Shown in pieces: positions 1 to 11,750 of a stretch of DNA of 64,000 nucleotides. The position numbers and the translations under genes are program-made. Each line of letters begins with the position of its first letter. The stretch's first letter is position 1. Origin of the DNA: Anomaloglossus baeobatrachus (Eukaryota > Chordata > Amphibia > Anura > Aromobatidae). The DNA is taken from contig NC_134353.1 in assembly GCF_048569485.1 (NCBI RefSeq), forward strand, positions 705,776,841-705,840,840, read 5' to 3'. The notes beneath the pieces were generated by a model. That model saw only the letters and a program-made list of their open reading frames with translations, searched no databases and was not told the DNA's origin.

Positions 1-31
1 GGACTGGAGTTGGGGACCTCTGATCTAGTCT
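1..31. repeat. End of a MITE cut by the window edge
   Basis: The first bases (GGACTGGAGTTGGGGACC) closely match the right end of the MITE at 2178-2346 (GGACTGAAGTTGGGGAAC). This is therefore the terminal piece of a second copy of that family, cut by the window edge. Nothing can be said about the rest of it. Confidence 0.5.
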
Positions 32-48
32 ATTTCGGATTACGTTAT

Positions 49-430
49 AGGGAACCTGTCACCACTTTTTCGGCCTACAAGCTGCGGCCACCACCACTGA
101 GCTCTTATATACAGTATTCTAACATGCTGTATATAAGAGCCCAGGCCACTGTGTACAACATAAAAATCACTTTCTAATACTCACCTAGAAGGTCGCTCCG
201 GTGTACAACAGTCGGAGGGGTGGCGCCATTCTCCGGCACCAGCGCCTCCCCTTTCGGCCATCTTGGTCTTCCTTACTCTGAAGCTGCAGTGCATGACTCG
301 TCCTACATCATACACACACGCTGGCATTGAGGTCCTGCGCAGACGCACCACAATACTTTGATCCGACCTGAGTAGGGCAGATCAAAGTGCGCCTGCGCAG
401 GACCTCAATACTGGCAAGTGTGTATGAGGT
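49..430. repeat. Foldback repeat with two internal hairpins
   Basis: The stretch opens with AGGGAACCTGTCACC, a start resembling the foldback at 22066. It holds two inverted repeats. Positions 101-143 pair the arms GCTCTTATATACAG and CTGTATATAAGAGC. Positions 326-363 pair with 380-410 around GAGGTCCTGCGCAG. No matching far terminus was found, so this may be a truncated copy. A non-autonomous DNA transposon is inferred from the structure; there is no coding sequence. Confidence 0.5.
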
Positions 431-779
431 TCATCTGAAGCATAGTTTTTTATATGCATGAGCATAAAACATGCACTTTTGTTGATGCACGTTATTTGAT
501 GAATATAAACATAATTCAGTTTTTGAAAGCATTCTTTGCAGCATTTTTTGAGACCTTTGTAAACGTTCTTCCGTCTTTTGCTACAAAATGAGCCACTCTT
601 TAATGATGAAAGTAATGCAGTAATTTGCATGTCTGCACGGTTTTTAGTTTTATTGTGACTGTAAGGTATAAACCAACATAACAAAGTAGATATTCCCCCT
701 CATGTCCAGTTTTCATACAGTCAGTAACTCATTACTACAGGAAGCCATACTAATACATGCATGTATGTGTAGCAATGCA

Positions 780-929
780 CAGGGACGTAACTATAATAGG
801 TGCAGGGGTTGAAATCACACCCGGTCCCTGAAGTCCTTTGGCCTATATGAAAAGACCAATGCTTTAAAGTCTTGGGGACCCTGTTTGAGCATTTGCATTG
901 GACCCCATGATTTTCAAGTAACACAACTG
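780..929. mobile_element. Short hAT-type MITE, CAGGGACGTAACTA end
   Basis: The left end CAGGGACGTAACTA resembles the reverse complement of the right end of the larger hAT element at 16949-20341 (CAGGAACGGTTGCAGGG). The right end, near 917-929, reads AGTAACACAACTG, a decayed inverse of the same terminus. The flanking 8-mers (GCAATGCA and GCTATAGA) agree at 5 of 8 positions, as expected for an old hAT target duplication. About 150 bp long, no coding capacity. Confidence 0.45.
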
Positions 930-2177
930 GCTATAGACATGCAGGCAAGTGTCCACTCTTTTGACGGTGTTGCATACTTTATTTTTCTTTAGCATGAATA
1001 ACCCTGAAGATGTGCAACAATGTGACATACTACTGTTAAGAAAACAAAAATGTTAATGTGTCTATGCATAATTATATAAAATCAAGCCATAAATTATTAG
1101 ATATATTCAAGACCTGTAAATAGTTATAGGCCTTGATTACACTCCAGTGAAGTTATCGTCAGCTAGGCATTGTAGGTCAGCTCCTTGAGGGATGAAGTAG
1201 TATCGTTGGTTGCACCTCGGAAACATGACACTCGTAAGTGGACATATTGCTCCTCTGGCTGCTGTCATTACAAGTTTAGAATTCTGGAAAAACCAGGTAC
1301 CTGGAACGAGTTATACCCTCAGGCCTGCTACGTTTGCACACTAGTTTTTTTTCGGGGAACACGGGAGAATTTAACATTTTTTTGGTTAAATTGTTAAATC
1401 TTCTCTATTGGTTGCATTCTTATATTTTTCAAGGAACTGTTTTGTGTATGTGCTGATGATCTAACACCCCCCCCAAGCAAAAACTGCATCCAACGCAAAA
1501 TCTTTTTTGCCACTTGTGATCACCAATATATACAATTTTGGAACTTTCCTTTTACCGCTTACCCCATTGTTAACAATCTCAATATATTTTGCATAGTAAA
1601 TTTATTGCAGCCACTGGACACTATGGCCATGTAATGGCATATACACTGCATGGTCTGTATATTTGGTGTTTTTCACCAATGGTTAGCTCATCTTATGAAC
1701 CTTACATGAATGCAAACAACAATAGTCATTGTGTGGTCATGCACCTTTTACAGCATCCATTAAATCATACCGTCCAGTGACATTTATTCTGCTCGTAAGC
1801 AGCAGTTTACAGTAAGTACGGCTGACATCTCTGTACATCATCACATGACTCACTGGCTGTAATTGTAAGTGTTTAGCTAGTGTGTGCCTTTCTAACGTCT
1901 GACATCCCTGCTTTGCTAGATGACACACAATCACATTGATTTATATCACAGGTTATTTCTTTTCATTGAAAACAAATTGTACCCTCTGTATTTTTCTCCG
2001 ACGTTCACCCATGTGTTCTCATGTGAAAGAACCCGATGTGTTAAGCATTTAGCTGATTGTTATGAGAATGCACAGAACAGTAGAGCTGGAGTCTGCATTT
2101 CCCCTTAGAAATGTTCCTATAATGTACATCTACTCTCACATGCTTAGATGGGTAGAACGTATTTAAGGTATAGAGTA
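930..2177. other. Uncharacterised AT-rich stretch
   Basis: I see no open frame resembling a known protein, no clear inverted repeat and no tandem array here. Short homopolymer runs (for example C-rich near 1467) are the only simple sequence. It could be host intergenic DNA or very old repeats. Confidence 0.4.
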
Positions 2178-2346
2178 ATGTTCCCAATCTCAAGGCCCAC
2201 CAACAGTGAATGTTTTTAGGATTTCCTTAGCATTGCATAGGGGTTGGAATCATCGCCTGTGCAGGTGATTAAATTATTATCTGTGCAATACTAACTAAAT
2301 CCTGAAACCGTGCACTGTTGTAAGGACTGAAGTTGGGGAACATTGA
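2178..2346. mobile_element. Short MITE with imperfect TIRs
   Basis: The left end ATGTTCCCAATCTCAAGG and the right end GACTGAAGTTGGGGAACAT are imperfect inverted repeats. The arms extend to CAACAGTG and CACTGTTG. The same terminus occurs at window positions 1-31. It abuts the LINE fragment that follows, so it probably lies at or near that LINE's truncated start. Superfamily not certain; hAT is plausible. Confidence 0.5.
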
Positions 2347-2352
2347 TTCCAG

Positions 2353-3617
2353 TTGCATCTATGTGATTCTTTAAACCAATTAAATAGTAGAGTGGGTGAG
2401 GGGGTGGAAGTAAAAGTAGCAACACATCATTTGACATATCTAGGAGTCAAAATTGGGAGAGAAACAATATCCTTATATAACCTCAACTATAATCATTTGA
2501 TAGATAAAATAGAAAAAGAGCTAGATGGGTGGAAGAAGTTAACACTATCCCTTTTTGGCATTGTTCATTTGGTTAAAATGATTTGTTTTTCCCGTCTATT
2601 ATATCCAATGCAAACCATACCTCTGTTATTGAAACATTCTGATGTAAGACTAATCCAAACTGATTTTGTAAACATTTTTGTGGCAAGGGAAAAAAAAGAG
2701 AATTGCATATAAGATTATTAGTTCTGCCAAAGATGGAAGGAGGACTTATAGATGCCGCTGACTAGAGTATATAATTTAGCGTTAACTTGCAGACATATTA
2801 GAGATTGGATAAACGGCTCAAGTGTTTTCTCGAATACATCCCAGGAGCTGGCAACACCACATGACCTAGAAGTGTTGTTACATATGAAAATAGGGGCACT
2901 ACAACATCAGATAAAATCTAGCGTACTTTTAAGCAACATTATTGCGTCATGAAAGATAATCATAAAAATGTATAAGCTCCCATTTGGAGCTTCAAAATAT
3001 GTTCCATTGTGGAATGACCCAAAATATTCGCAAGCGAGCCAAAGTAAATTATATTCACAATGGAAATTGAGGGGCATGCGTAAGGGACATTCTGGATGTA
3101 GAGAGAGGGAGATTTTTGATGTGGCACGAATTTTCTCAGAAATACAACATGGGCGATCATGAATATCTCCAATATAATCAAGTAGTTCAGCACTATTGTT
3201 CTATGGCAAAAGATCTAGCAAAACGGGAGAAAAGAGGACAATTTGATTCACTGATTGTGGGGGGGGGGAAGCTGTGACTCTTTGTGTGCAGTCTATAGCA
3301 AAATTGATATGGAAACACAAGCAGGATGGAGTACAGAGATTTTCTCGGGTTGGCATAAACGATCCAGATCTATACGATAAGATGTTAGAAGGGTGGAAAA
3401 CAGTGAGGAAAGGTATGATAAATGAACAGTGGAGAGAAATGCACTTTAAAATAATACGCAATGCAACATATGCATTCAATCTATAATTCCGAAATTCACT
3501 GGCGTATTATCGATGGCTTGCCCAAAATGTAGGTTACAAAAAGCAAATGTATTTAATTGTTTGTGGGAATGTTCGACCATTCAAAACATGTGGGGAGACA
3601 TCATAGATTACATAAAG
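2353..3617 (+). pseudogene. LINE ORF2 C-terminal fragment (5' of Tc1 insertion)
   Basis: A broken coding stretch of the Tx1/L1-like ORF2. The first 119 codons are open and carry the post-RT region (YLGVKI; W-K-x-L; RLLYPMQ). The frame then shifts, with NLALTCRHIRDWI readable near 2770 and a cysteine cluster (CPKC...LWEC) near 3515-3580. The catalytic reverse transcriptase motifs lie upstream and are absent because the copy is 5'-truncated. It cannot be functional. Confidence 0.65.
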
Positions 3618-3619
3618 TA

Positions 3620-5205
3620 CACTTGTGCTCAAAAGTTTACATACCCTGGCAGATTGTTTTGCTTTCTTGGCCTTTTTTCAGAGAATATGAATGAAAACAC
3701 AATCTTTTTTTCCACTCATGGTGAGTGGTTGGGTGATGCCATTTATTGTCAAACTACTGTATTTTCTGTTTTTAAGTCATAATGACAACCAGAAACATCC
3801 AAATGACCCTGATCAAAAGTTCACATACCCCAGTTCTTAATACCGTGTATTGCCCCCTCTAACATCAATGACAGCTTGAAGTCTTTTGTGGTAGTTGTGG
3901 ATGAGGCTTTCTATTTTCTCAGATGGTAAAGCTGCCCATTCTTCTTGGCCAAAAGCCTCCAGTTCATGTAAATCCTGGCCTTTCTTGCATTAACTGTGCG
4001 CTTTAGTTTTCCCCAGAGTTGCTCAATGAAATTGAGGTCAGGAGACTGAGATGGCCAATGACAGGTCGACTTGGCCTTGTGATTTGAATCGTCACGTTGG
4101 AATGTCCATGTACCTCTCATGCGCAGCTTTCGGGCTGATAAGTGCAAATTTGCCTCCAGTGTTTGCTGATAACGTGCTGCATTCATCTTTCCTTCAATTT
4201 TGGCCAAGTTTCCTGTGCCTTTGTATCTCACACATCCCCACATCATCAGTGATCAACCTCCATGCTTTACAGTAGGAATGGTGTTCCTTTCATTATAGGC
4301 CTTGTTGACACCTGTCCAAACGTAACGTTTATGGCCAAAAAGTTTGATTTTGATCTCGTCACTCCATAGACCTTGTTCCAGAAGTTTGGAGGCTTGTCTC
4401 TGTGCTGTTTTACATATTGTAGACAAGATACTTTGTGGCATTTGCACAATAATGGCTTTCTTCTGGCAACTTGACCATGCAGCCCATTTTTATTCAAGTG
4501 CCTCCTTATTGTGCATCTTGAAACAATAACACCGCTAGTTTTCACTGAGTCCTGTATTTCAGCTGATGTTATTTCTGGTTTTTCTTTGCATCCCGAACCG
4601 TTTTCCTGGCAGTTGTGGCCAAAATGTTTGTTGGTCTACCTGATCGTGGTTTGGTTTTTAGAGTCTCTGATTTTCCATTTGTTTGAACACTGCTGACTGG
4701 CATTACCAAGTCTTTGGATATCTTTTTGTATCCCTTTCCTCTTTTATACAGTTCAACTATCTTTTCCCGTAGATCTGTTGACAATTCTTTTGTTTTCCCC
4801 ATGACTCACAATCCAGAAATGGCAATGGCTGGATGAAAGAAGCAAAAGTCTGTCTGGATCCCAGTAACTCTCAGCTTTTATGCAAACACACGGATTACCA
4901 AACAGGTCACAGGTGAGGATGTTACATTTATTAGCCATTCAAACTGATTTGTGTCAACTTCTGTGCATGTTATCAGGCCAAAATCACCAATGTATAGGAA
5001 CTTTTGATCATGGTGATTTGGATGTATTTGGTTGTCATTATGATTTAAAAAGACAAAACATAGTAGTTTGACAATAAATGGCTTCACCCAACTACTAACC
5101 ATGAGTGGAAAAAAAAGATTTTGTTTTATCATTCATATTTTCTAAAACAAAAAGGCCAAGAAAGCAAAAAATCTGCCGGGGTATGTAAACGTATGAGCAC
5201 AACTG
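3620..5205 (-). mobile_element. Tc1/mariner element with TA duplication, inside the LINE
   Basis: The left terminus CACTTGTGCTCAAAAGTTTA and the right terminus, read backwards as CAGTTGTGCTCATACGTTTA, form TIRs. They are flanked by TA at 3618-3619 and 5206-5207. The length (1,586 bp) is normal for Tc1. The transposase lies on the minus strand and is broken. Because LINE coding sequence continues on both sides, this insertion is younger than the LINE. The TIR differs in sequence from the Tc1 elements at 30038 and 33816, so three Tc1 families are present in the window. Confidence 0.9.
3911..4802 (-). pseudogene. Broken Tc1 transposase
   Basis: Decayed DD34E transposase. The N-terminus (from 4802) has the DNA-binding region GYKKISKDL and a GRP motif (SGRPT). 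The middle (around 4267-4545) has GLHGQVARRKPLL. The catalytic region shows the first Asp in LWSDEIK, the second in [11 protein letters not shown] and the Glu in [10 protein letters not shown], so all three catalytic positions are still recognisable. The pieces lie in at least three frames, so no full protein can be made. The protein would have bound the TIRs and cut and pasted at TA. Confidence 0.85.
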
Positions 5206-5817
5206 TATATCTGGAATGTAAAGACCCCTCAGGCCTGCATCTTACATTGTCAACTCGCAGGAAGGTGGGGGAGAAAAGAGGCAGGGAATCCTCATAGTCC
5301 ACACTGTACTGCTGGCGACAAAGAAATGCATACTCAGACACTGGTTAATAAAACAAACAGGAGTATCAGAAGTAGTGGAGCTACTAAAGAGATTGATGAT
5401 TTTTGATAAAATTGAGATGGAGAAACAAAAAAAAAAAACACATTCTTCAAAAAATTGAAAACGTTTATTGAACATAGTTTTTACTCAATCAGAAATTACT
5501 TGTTTAGTGAAGGTGTTTAAAATACAATTTGGTATAGCATTGAAGACCTGAGAGGAAATTTAGGGCAGTTGCACGTTACGTAGAGGGAATAAGATCTGTA
5601 GGCAAGTTACACTGTTACAGATTTTGAAAAAATAATATTGATCAATAAATGTAGCAATAAAAGGGATAATGAGGAGGTTTTATAGTACAAAAAATGCTGT
5701 CGAACGTCCAAAATTTACTATATAAGTTTTGAATAGAAATATCCTTTATTATCAAATAAAGTTTGTGATATAAAAAAAATGCATCTGGGGGTGCAAGATA
5801 TATGCAAACAGTCAGTA

Positions 5818-6551
5818 CAGTGGAACCTTGGTTTACGAGAACAATCCGTTCTGGGAGTGTGCTTGTTAACCAAGTTACTCGTCTAGCAAAGCAAAATTTC
5901 CTATAGGAAATAATGCCAGCTCAGACAATTCGTTCCACAACTTGTTCAATGTCCCATCCTGGTCCCCTATTGTGCCATTCCACACATGTGCATGCGCGCG
6001 CACACACACACACCCACACCTATTATGCTCACCTTACCTTCTGTTCCATCGCCGGCCTCCCGGTTCTTGTTGTCCGCAGGTACAGGATGTGTATTGGGTA
6101 ACCATCGCGACTGATGCCCCGGAGCTTTCGCTGCCAGAGCACTGACGTCAAAGGCAGGAGACGCTTGCCTGTGATTGGTCAGTGCACTGCCTGAGTAGCG
6201 GCTGACAGCGGAAGTTCCTCCATCGTCGCGGTGGTTACCCGATACACATCCTGTACCGGCGAACTACAAGAACAATGATGACTGTCGATGGAACGGAAGG
6301 TAAGGTGAACATAATGTGTGTGAGTGTTTGTGCAGTCCACACAAACACGCACACAGTCTGCAAGTCCGTGTTTGTGCAGTCCGCAAGAGCGGGTCAGAGC
6401 GCGGTTAAAGTACGGAACCGGAAGTGTGTAAGGTGAGTATTTGCTCGTACGGCAAAGCTTGCTCATAAACGGAGTTACAAATTTACAGGAAGCTTTGCTC
6501 GTATAGCGAAATGCTTGCAAACCGGTTTACTCGTAAATTGAGGTTCCACTG
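5818..6551. mobile_element. TA-flanked MITE with long inverted arms
   Basis: Ends CAGTGGAACCTTGGTTTACG and, inverted, CAGTGGAACCTCAATTTACG are flanked by TA at 5816-5817 and 6552-6553. Inner segments are also inverted relative to each other: the stretch around 6040-6105 pairs with 6230-6305, sharing TACAGGATGTGTATYGGGTAACC. The element is thus largely a foldback, with CA-rich simple repeats near 6000-6030 and 6310-6360. No transposase. TA target sites fit the Tc1/mariner/pogo group, but the assignment is inferred. Confidence 0.7.
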
Positions 6552-6553
6552 TA

Positions 6554-7317
6554 CCTGTACTCTCACAAACACACTGTAAACACCCTTGGTTAGCACAGAA
6601 AACCCTTGGCTACTCACGTGTGTGTGTATAGTGTCTACTCGCCTGTCTAGTGTTCTTTGTGTCCCATCACTGGTGGCTTCTCTACTCCCCACAGTTTACA
6701 CAAATGTGCTTCTGGCCAAAGTCACCTGCTAGTATGAAGGCTCAAAGGGACTAAACTTTGATCTCATGTGTTTTTAGAAAGGAGCACTTTTTTCACGGGG
6801 CCTTTGATGAAAGCAAATTCTCCTTTCTGAAATGCGTAGAATCCAATTGTTCATACAATGCCGATACCAATACGGGTTCTTGCTGACGTGCGAACACAGA
6901 TATTTTTATCATTTTGAATTATCACTAGATTGAAAATGTATAGTAGTCTCCCCACACCCACCCCACCAATCCAGCAAAGATGCTTCAGGGTCCCCTGCCA
7001 GTCTTTGTTGACAGCACGTGACCCCTGCAGCAAGTCTGTGTCCTCAGCAGTCCTAAGCTATAATTTCAGTAAGTCCATCAGGTGACCACTGAGGGTTTTA
7101 TTTCTTTGTAGGGGGATGGGTTCTAACATTTGCAATTTTATTTTTATTTTTTTTTTTACCGTGTGAGCTCACCTGCCATGGCAAAATGACCCAAGAGCGT
7201 TCGTACATTATAGACATCTTAGCTACCTTTTACCTCTGCCAAGTATTGAGTGGGCCTACAACCACAATTGGGGATGTCTCCTATTGTATAGATATGTTAC
7301 AGTGATGTCGCTATTCA
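6554..7317. other. Uncharacterised stretch
   Basis: I recognise no gene, tandem repeat or inverted repeat apart from a short T-run near 7140-7160. Probably host intergenic DNA. Confidence 0.35.
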
Positions 7318-7692
7318 GTTAAGTGTATTTCTATCTCCAAAATCCTATCCCAATATGTAGTAGGTTTAATAATAACAATAATATAATATTGGCAAATACC
7401 TCCAATTAGAAATGTAGTATAGTTTTCCTGATATAGCCATGTCTCTTACCTCATGTGCAGGGCAGTGTAGCTTAGGTATCCATGGTTATGACCACAAGCA
7501 ACAAACTATTTCACTATACGAGTGAATGTAACCATGGATACCTAAGCTGCAATGCTGTGTACAAGAGGTAAGAAATATGGCTATATCAGGAGAACTAGAC
7601 TACATTTCCAATTGGAGGTATTTGCTAATATTATTATTACACCTACTACATATTGGGATAGGTTCTTGGAGATGGGAATACACCTTTTAAGT
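7318..7692. mobile_element. Foldback MITE, ~180-bp arms
   Basis: Arms about 7318-7496 and 7513-7692 are inverted copies. The shared segments include TACCTCCAATTAGAAATGTAG / CTACATTTCCAATTGGAGGTA and ATCCATGGTTA / TAACCATGGAT, with a short loop near 7500. No coding sequence. Target duplication not resolved and superfamily unknown. Confidence 0.65.
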
Positions 7693-8400
7693 ATCCGTTT
7701 TTTGTCATTTAAAAATAAATCTGTCACTAGCATTGACCAGAATAATAAGCCAGCAAATGCTTCAGGCCATTGTGCAACCCCGTAAAACCCGGCTGAAAGC
7801 ACAATACTTGGTGGAGTGGGACTAATGACTGTATTCATGGCACAGTCCAAATTTAGTCAGTTGTATTGTAACACCCCCCTCCGCCCTCCTGGTGTTAGAC
7901 ATGGTAATGGAGATTTGTATCACTGATATCAACAATAAAAACTATACCACTTTGTTTTCTGACTGCAAATTTGACAAATGTTTCAACTAGTTGCCCATTT
8001 GATAATGTCAAGTATATATTTGGTTATTTATTTTTTTACAAAAGTGAGCAGTATGGTGTAGAAAAGTGGTTTTAATTTGAGGGCCTACTATTTAAAAGGA
8101 CACCAAGGATGCTGGAAGGTTGGAGGAGATTCACAGGACTCTGGTCAGGCAGATGGGGACCACCAACATGGCTACTGGACCATAGGCTTGCAAATCTTTT
8201 TACCCAACTCAAGCCTTGGCAATTCAGATTTCAAACTAACCAGAAAAATCCACATAAATACAAGACAATATTTTTTGGGTTTGTTTTGTTTTGTTGTTAA
8301 ATGTTACTGTCCCTGCAACCATTTCATTTAGCTTATTTAAAGTGTATTTATAGCAGAATGTGCCCCAAAATCAGTGTAAAAAAATACTGTGAACATACCC
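7693..8400. other. Uncharacterised stretch
   Basis: No convincing gene or structured repeat seen. Open frames here are short and resemble nothing I know. Confidence 0.35.
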
Positions 8401-8403
8401 TTA

Positions 8404-8941
8404 AGCGGGCTTTACACACTGCGATATCTGTCCCGATATCGCTAGTGTGGGTACCCGCCCCCATCTGTTGCGCGACACGGGCAAATAGCTGCCCATGCCG
8501 CACAACATCGCCCAGACCCGTCACACATACCTGCCTGGCGACGTCGCTGTGACCGGCGAACCGCCTCCTTTCTAAGGGGGCGGGCCGTGCAGCGTAACAG
8601 CGACGTCACTGAGCGGCCGCCCAATAGCAGCGGAGGGGTGGAGCTGAGCGGGACGTAACATCCCGCCCACCTCCTTCCTTCCGCATAGCGGCCGGGAGGC
8701 AGGTAAGGAGAGCTTCCTCGTTCCTGCGGTGTCACACGGAGCGATGTGTGCTGCTGCAGTAACGATTTTTGAGAATGGACCCCCATGTCACCGATGAGCG
8801 ATTTTGCACGTTTTTGCAACGATGCAAAATCGCTCATCGGTGTCACACGCAACAGCATCGCTAATGCGGCCGGATGTGCGTCACCAATTCCGTGACCCCA
8901 ACGAGTTCGCATTAGCGATGTCGTAGCGTGTAAAGCCCCAT
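8404..8941. mobile_element. Harbinger-like MITE, copy 1
   Basis: TIRs AGCGGGCTTTACACACTGCG and, inverted, ATGGGGCTTTACACGCTACG are flanked by TTA at 8401-8403 and 8942-8944. TTA (TWA) 3-bp target duplications are the hallmark of PIF/Harbinger transposons. The interior is CpG-rich and carries internal inverted pieces, including GATGAGCGATTTTGCACG with its complement. The same core (CCAATAGCAGCGGAGGGG ... CCCGCCCACCTCCTTCC) recurs in the copies at 13022, 20380 and 61221. The long minus-strand open frame across it is an accident of CpG-rich sequence. Confidence 0.75.
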
Positions 8942-9751
8942 TTAGCCAAGCGTTTCCAAGCTACCAGGTTTGCTTAAAAGATTGTGGTGATGAGTTCATA
9001 CTTGGGTTGTCAGAGGGATGGTAGCAGAGGAGAGGCAGCTTGGCCGCAGCGAAGCCACGCCATTACTAACTTAGCATTTGTTATTTAACCGATTTATTTT
9101 CTAAAAATAGGCTTAGATGAAGAAGCTGTCTAAAACCCCAGCAATGAATTCCCTAAATGCCGGTACTCTGCCCATTTAAGGTGCTTAAGTGTAATTATAC
9201 CACTTATTCATCCTCATCTTGACACTTTCATCCATCATCTATCATTTTAATGTATTTCTGCATCACCTTTAAATGTCAGAACTCAGATGTGTCCTAACAT
9301 TGTATAAAGCATTTACACTAGCATATTCTCAAAAGTGCTTTGACAGTTCATCCTGCAGATATTAAATCTGGAAATATCTGCACGGACATTGAACTAAACT
9401 GGACAGAACCCAAGCCAACCTCACCTGCTCAGTGCTTTTAGTTCTTCATTAAGTGACACGGTTTTAAAGTCTAACTCCATGTAACTTGTCTAGAAACATC
9501 TGAAAGTGTGTCACTAAAACATTATGAAGACATGCTTAGGATGTTGCAACTTCTTGGAAACTGATCTAAATTTTGACTGAAGACTATAAGCATTGTGTAA
9601 CATATTATTATTCTTTTTTTTGTGCACCACAGCTGGTTTGTTGTGTTTTCTTTAGTTGTTTTCTTGGTTGGATTATATTTGGTAGGTAAGGGGTTGTTTC
9701 ATCACAACAACTCCTTTTATACTGTGCCCCCTCTCTGATGTTCATTTGTAA
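8942..9751. other. Uncharacterised stretch
   Basis: AT-rich, with no gene or repeat structure that I can support. Confidence 0.35.
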
Positions 9752-10265
9752 TGCCAGCATCACACGGTACGATCTATCGTGCGACCGCACGAGCGATCGT
9801 ACCCGCCCCCGTCGTTTGTGCGTCTCGGGCAATTAGTTGCCCGTGTCGCACAAAGTCGTTAACCCCCTGTCACATGCACTTATCTCCCAGATGACCTCGC
9901 TGTGGGCGGGGAACATCCACTTCCTGAAGGGGGAGGGATGTTCGGCGTCACAGCGACATCACACAGCGGCCGGCCAATAGAAGCGGAGATGAGCAGGACG
10001 CAGGTAAGCTGTGTTCATCGTTCCCGGGGTGTCACACGGAGCGATGTGTGATGCCACGGGAACAATGAACAACCGGCGCAGAGAAGAAGCAACTTTTTGA
10101 AAATGAGCGACGTGTCAACGAGCAGCGATAAGGTGAGTATTTTTGCTCGTTCACCGTCGCTCGTAGCTGTTACACGCTACGATATATCAAACGATGCTGG
10201 ATGTGCATCACTTACATGACCCCGCCGACATATCGCCTGATATATCGTACAGTGTGACGCCAGCA
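9752..10265. mobile_element. Harbinger-like MITE, second subfamily, copy 1
   Basis: Ends TGCCAGCATCACACGGTACG and, inverted, TGCTGGCGTCACACTGTACG are flanked by TAA at 9749-9751 and TTA at 10266-10268. The inner part repeats core modules of the first subfamily (GGCCAATAGAAGCGGAG, GTCACACGGAGCGATGTGTG) while the termini differ. It lies head-to-head with the related copy at 10475. No coding capacity. Confidence 0.7.
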
Positions 10266-10474
10266 TTAGACCTATTACGGTAGCTTATACTCACGTTTTC
10301 GTATCCCCTACCAATAGGATCCTGAGAACAGGTCTCTGCAGAGCCCCATAATAAATGCATTGGAGACATGCACGCTCAACTACTGCTTCATTCATTGTCT
10401 ATATGATTTCTGGAATGGATGGAGCAGAATTGTGCATGCTTGGCTATTTCCAGATCAGGCTCTGCAGATCCTTA

Positions 10475-11038
10475 TGCCGGCGTCACACGGTACGATATAT
10501 CAGGCGATATGTCGTCGGGGTCATGTCGTTAGTGACGCACATCCGGCATCGTTTGACATATCGGCGCGTGTGAGACCTCCGAACGACTGTGAACCAGCAA
10601 AAATACTCACCTTATCGTGCTCATTGACACGACGTTCATTTTCAAAATGTCGGTCCACCTTCTGTGCGCCGGTTGTTCATTGTTCCCGAGGCAGCACACA
10701 CCGCTCCGTGTGACACGTCAGGAACGACGAACACAGCTTACCTGCGGCCGCCGGCAATACGAAAGGAAGGAGGTGGGCAGGATGTTACGTCCCGCTCATC
10801 TCTGCTCCCCCCCCGCTTCTATTGGGAGGCCACTGTGTGACATCGCTGTGACACCGAACGTCCCTCCCCCTTCAGGAAGTGGATGTTCGCCGCCCACAGC
10901 GACATCGCTCAGCAAGTAAGTTCGTGTGACGGGGGTAAACGACTTTGTGCGCCACGGGCAACTAATTGCCCGTGATGCACAAATGACGGGGGCGGGTACG
11001 ATCGCTCATGCACGATAGATCATACCGTGTGACGCCGG
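10475..11038. mobile_element. Harbinger-like MITE, second subfamily, copy 2 (inverted)
   Basis: Ends TGCCGGCGTCACACGGTACG and, inverted, CCGGCGTCACACGGTATG are flanked by TTA at 10472-10474 and 11039-11041. The internal order is the reverse of the copy at 9752, so the two form an inverted pair about 210 bp apart. The core again includes the CCAAT-like and CCGCCCACC-like modules in reverse orientation. Non-coding. Confidence 0.75.
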
Positions 11039-11347
11039 TTATATTTCTGGGTTCTAGAGACTTGGTCTTGGGATCTCTGGAGGTCTGTGATCAGTAAGTT
11101 ATTCCCTATCACATTTTTAATTAGACAAATCAAAACAAATGTTTCCTTTAGCGCGCACACAAAAAATATAGAAAATCTTGTCATTAATTATTTGTAGTGT
11201 TTGATGTTAATATTCAGTGATATGCAAGAATAATGGAACTGTGAAATACGTCTTGGAATATTTAAACAGGTTGGAAAACATTTGTAAAGCATGCCCAGAA
11301 ACCTCATTTACCAAAATAACCCTCTAAGGTAAACTGCCCAAGGAATC

Positions 11348-11750
11348 CTTAAAGACGATATCCACTACTAGGACAGTCCCTTCTAATTCCGAGTGGTCCC
11401 ATTAAAATGAAAAAGCTTATACTCTCTTCCCGTGCCAGCGCATGTCCAGCTCTTTTCGGCATTTGCGGTTTTGTGGCTTGTGAGGATGGGAGGTTACGCG
11501 AGCCCTGTGCCCAATCACCACCACCTTTTATCTCCCTGCCTACATACTGTACATATGATTAATCAACAGGAAGTGAGAGCTGGGGCTGCTTGCTCACTTC
11601 CTGTTGATTGCTCATACGTCCGAAGGTGCTGACTCTACTGAAGCCGCTCCGGCATGGGAGGTGAGTATAAGCTTTTTTTTTTTTAATTTTATTTGGGCCA
11701 AACATGGGGAATGAGAAGGGGTTGTCCAGGTAATGGACATTCCCTTTAAG
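11348..11750. mobile_element. MITE with ~30-bp TIRs
   Basis: The left end CTTAAAGACGATATCCACTA and the right end inverted, CTTAAAGGGAATGTCCATTA, are TIRs. An internal palindrome at about 11560-11610 pairs AATCAACAGGAAGTGAG with CTCACTTCCTGTTGATT. A T-run lies near 11672-11685. No coding sequence. Confidence 0.6.

Larger units (their letters stand above)
2347..5779 (+). mobile_element. Tx1/L1-like LINE, 3' part, split by a Tc1 element
   Basis: The 5'-truncated end of a non-LTR retrotransposon. The reading frame from 2353 shows the region downstream of the reverse transcriptase core of L1/Tx1 proteins: YLGVKI, then a W-K-x-L-x-LSLFG stretch, then RLLYPMQ. A cysteine-containing tail around 3513-3617 includes CPKC and LWEC, typical of the C-terminus. 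The coding sequence is interrupted by a Tc1 transposon (3620-5205) and resumes after it with LLATKKCILRHW (about 5285-5320) and FIEHSFYSIRNYLF (about 5465-5510). A 3' UTR follows, with AATAAA near 5755 and an A-run ending at 5779. Several stops and frame changes lie in the first part. Calling it Tx1-like rather than mammalian-type L1 is a judgement from motif wording. Confidence 0.75.

Noticed and set aside
5999-6030. CA microsatellite as a separate feature
   Set aside because: Short and part of the MITE at 5818-6551; included there.
8442-8912. 156-aa minus-strand open frame
   Set aside because: Lies inside a CpG-rich MITE with no homology to a protein; sister MITEs do not preserve the frame.
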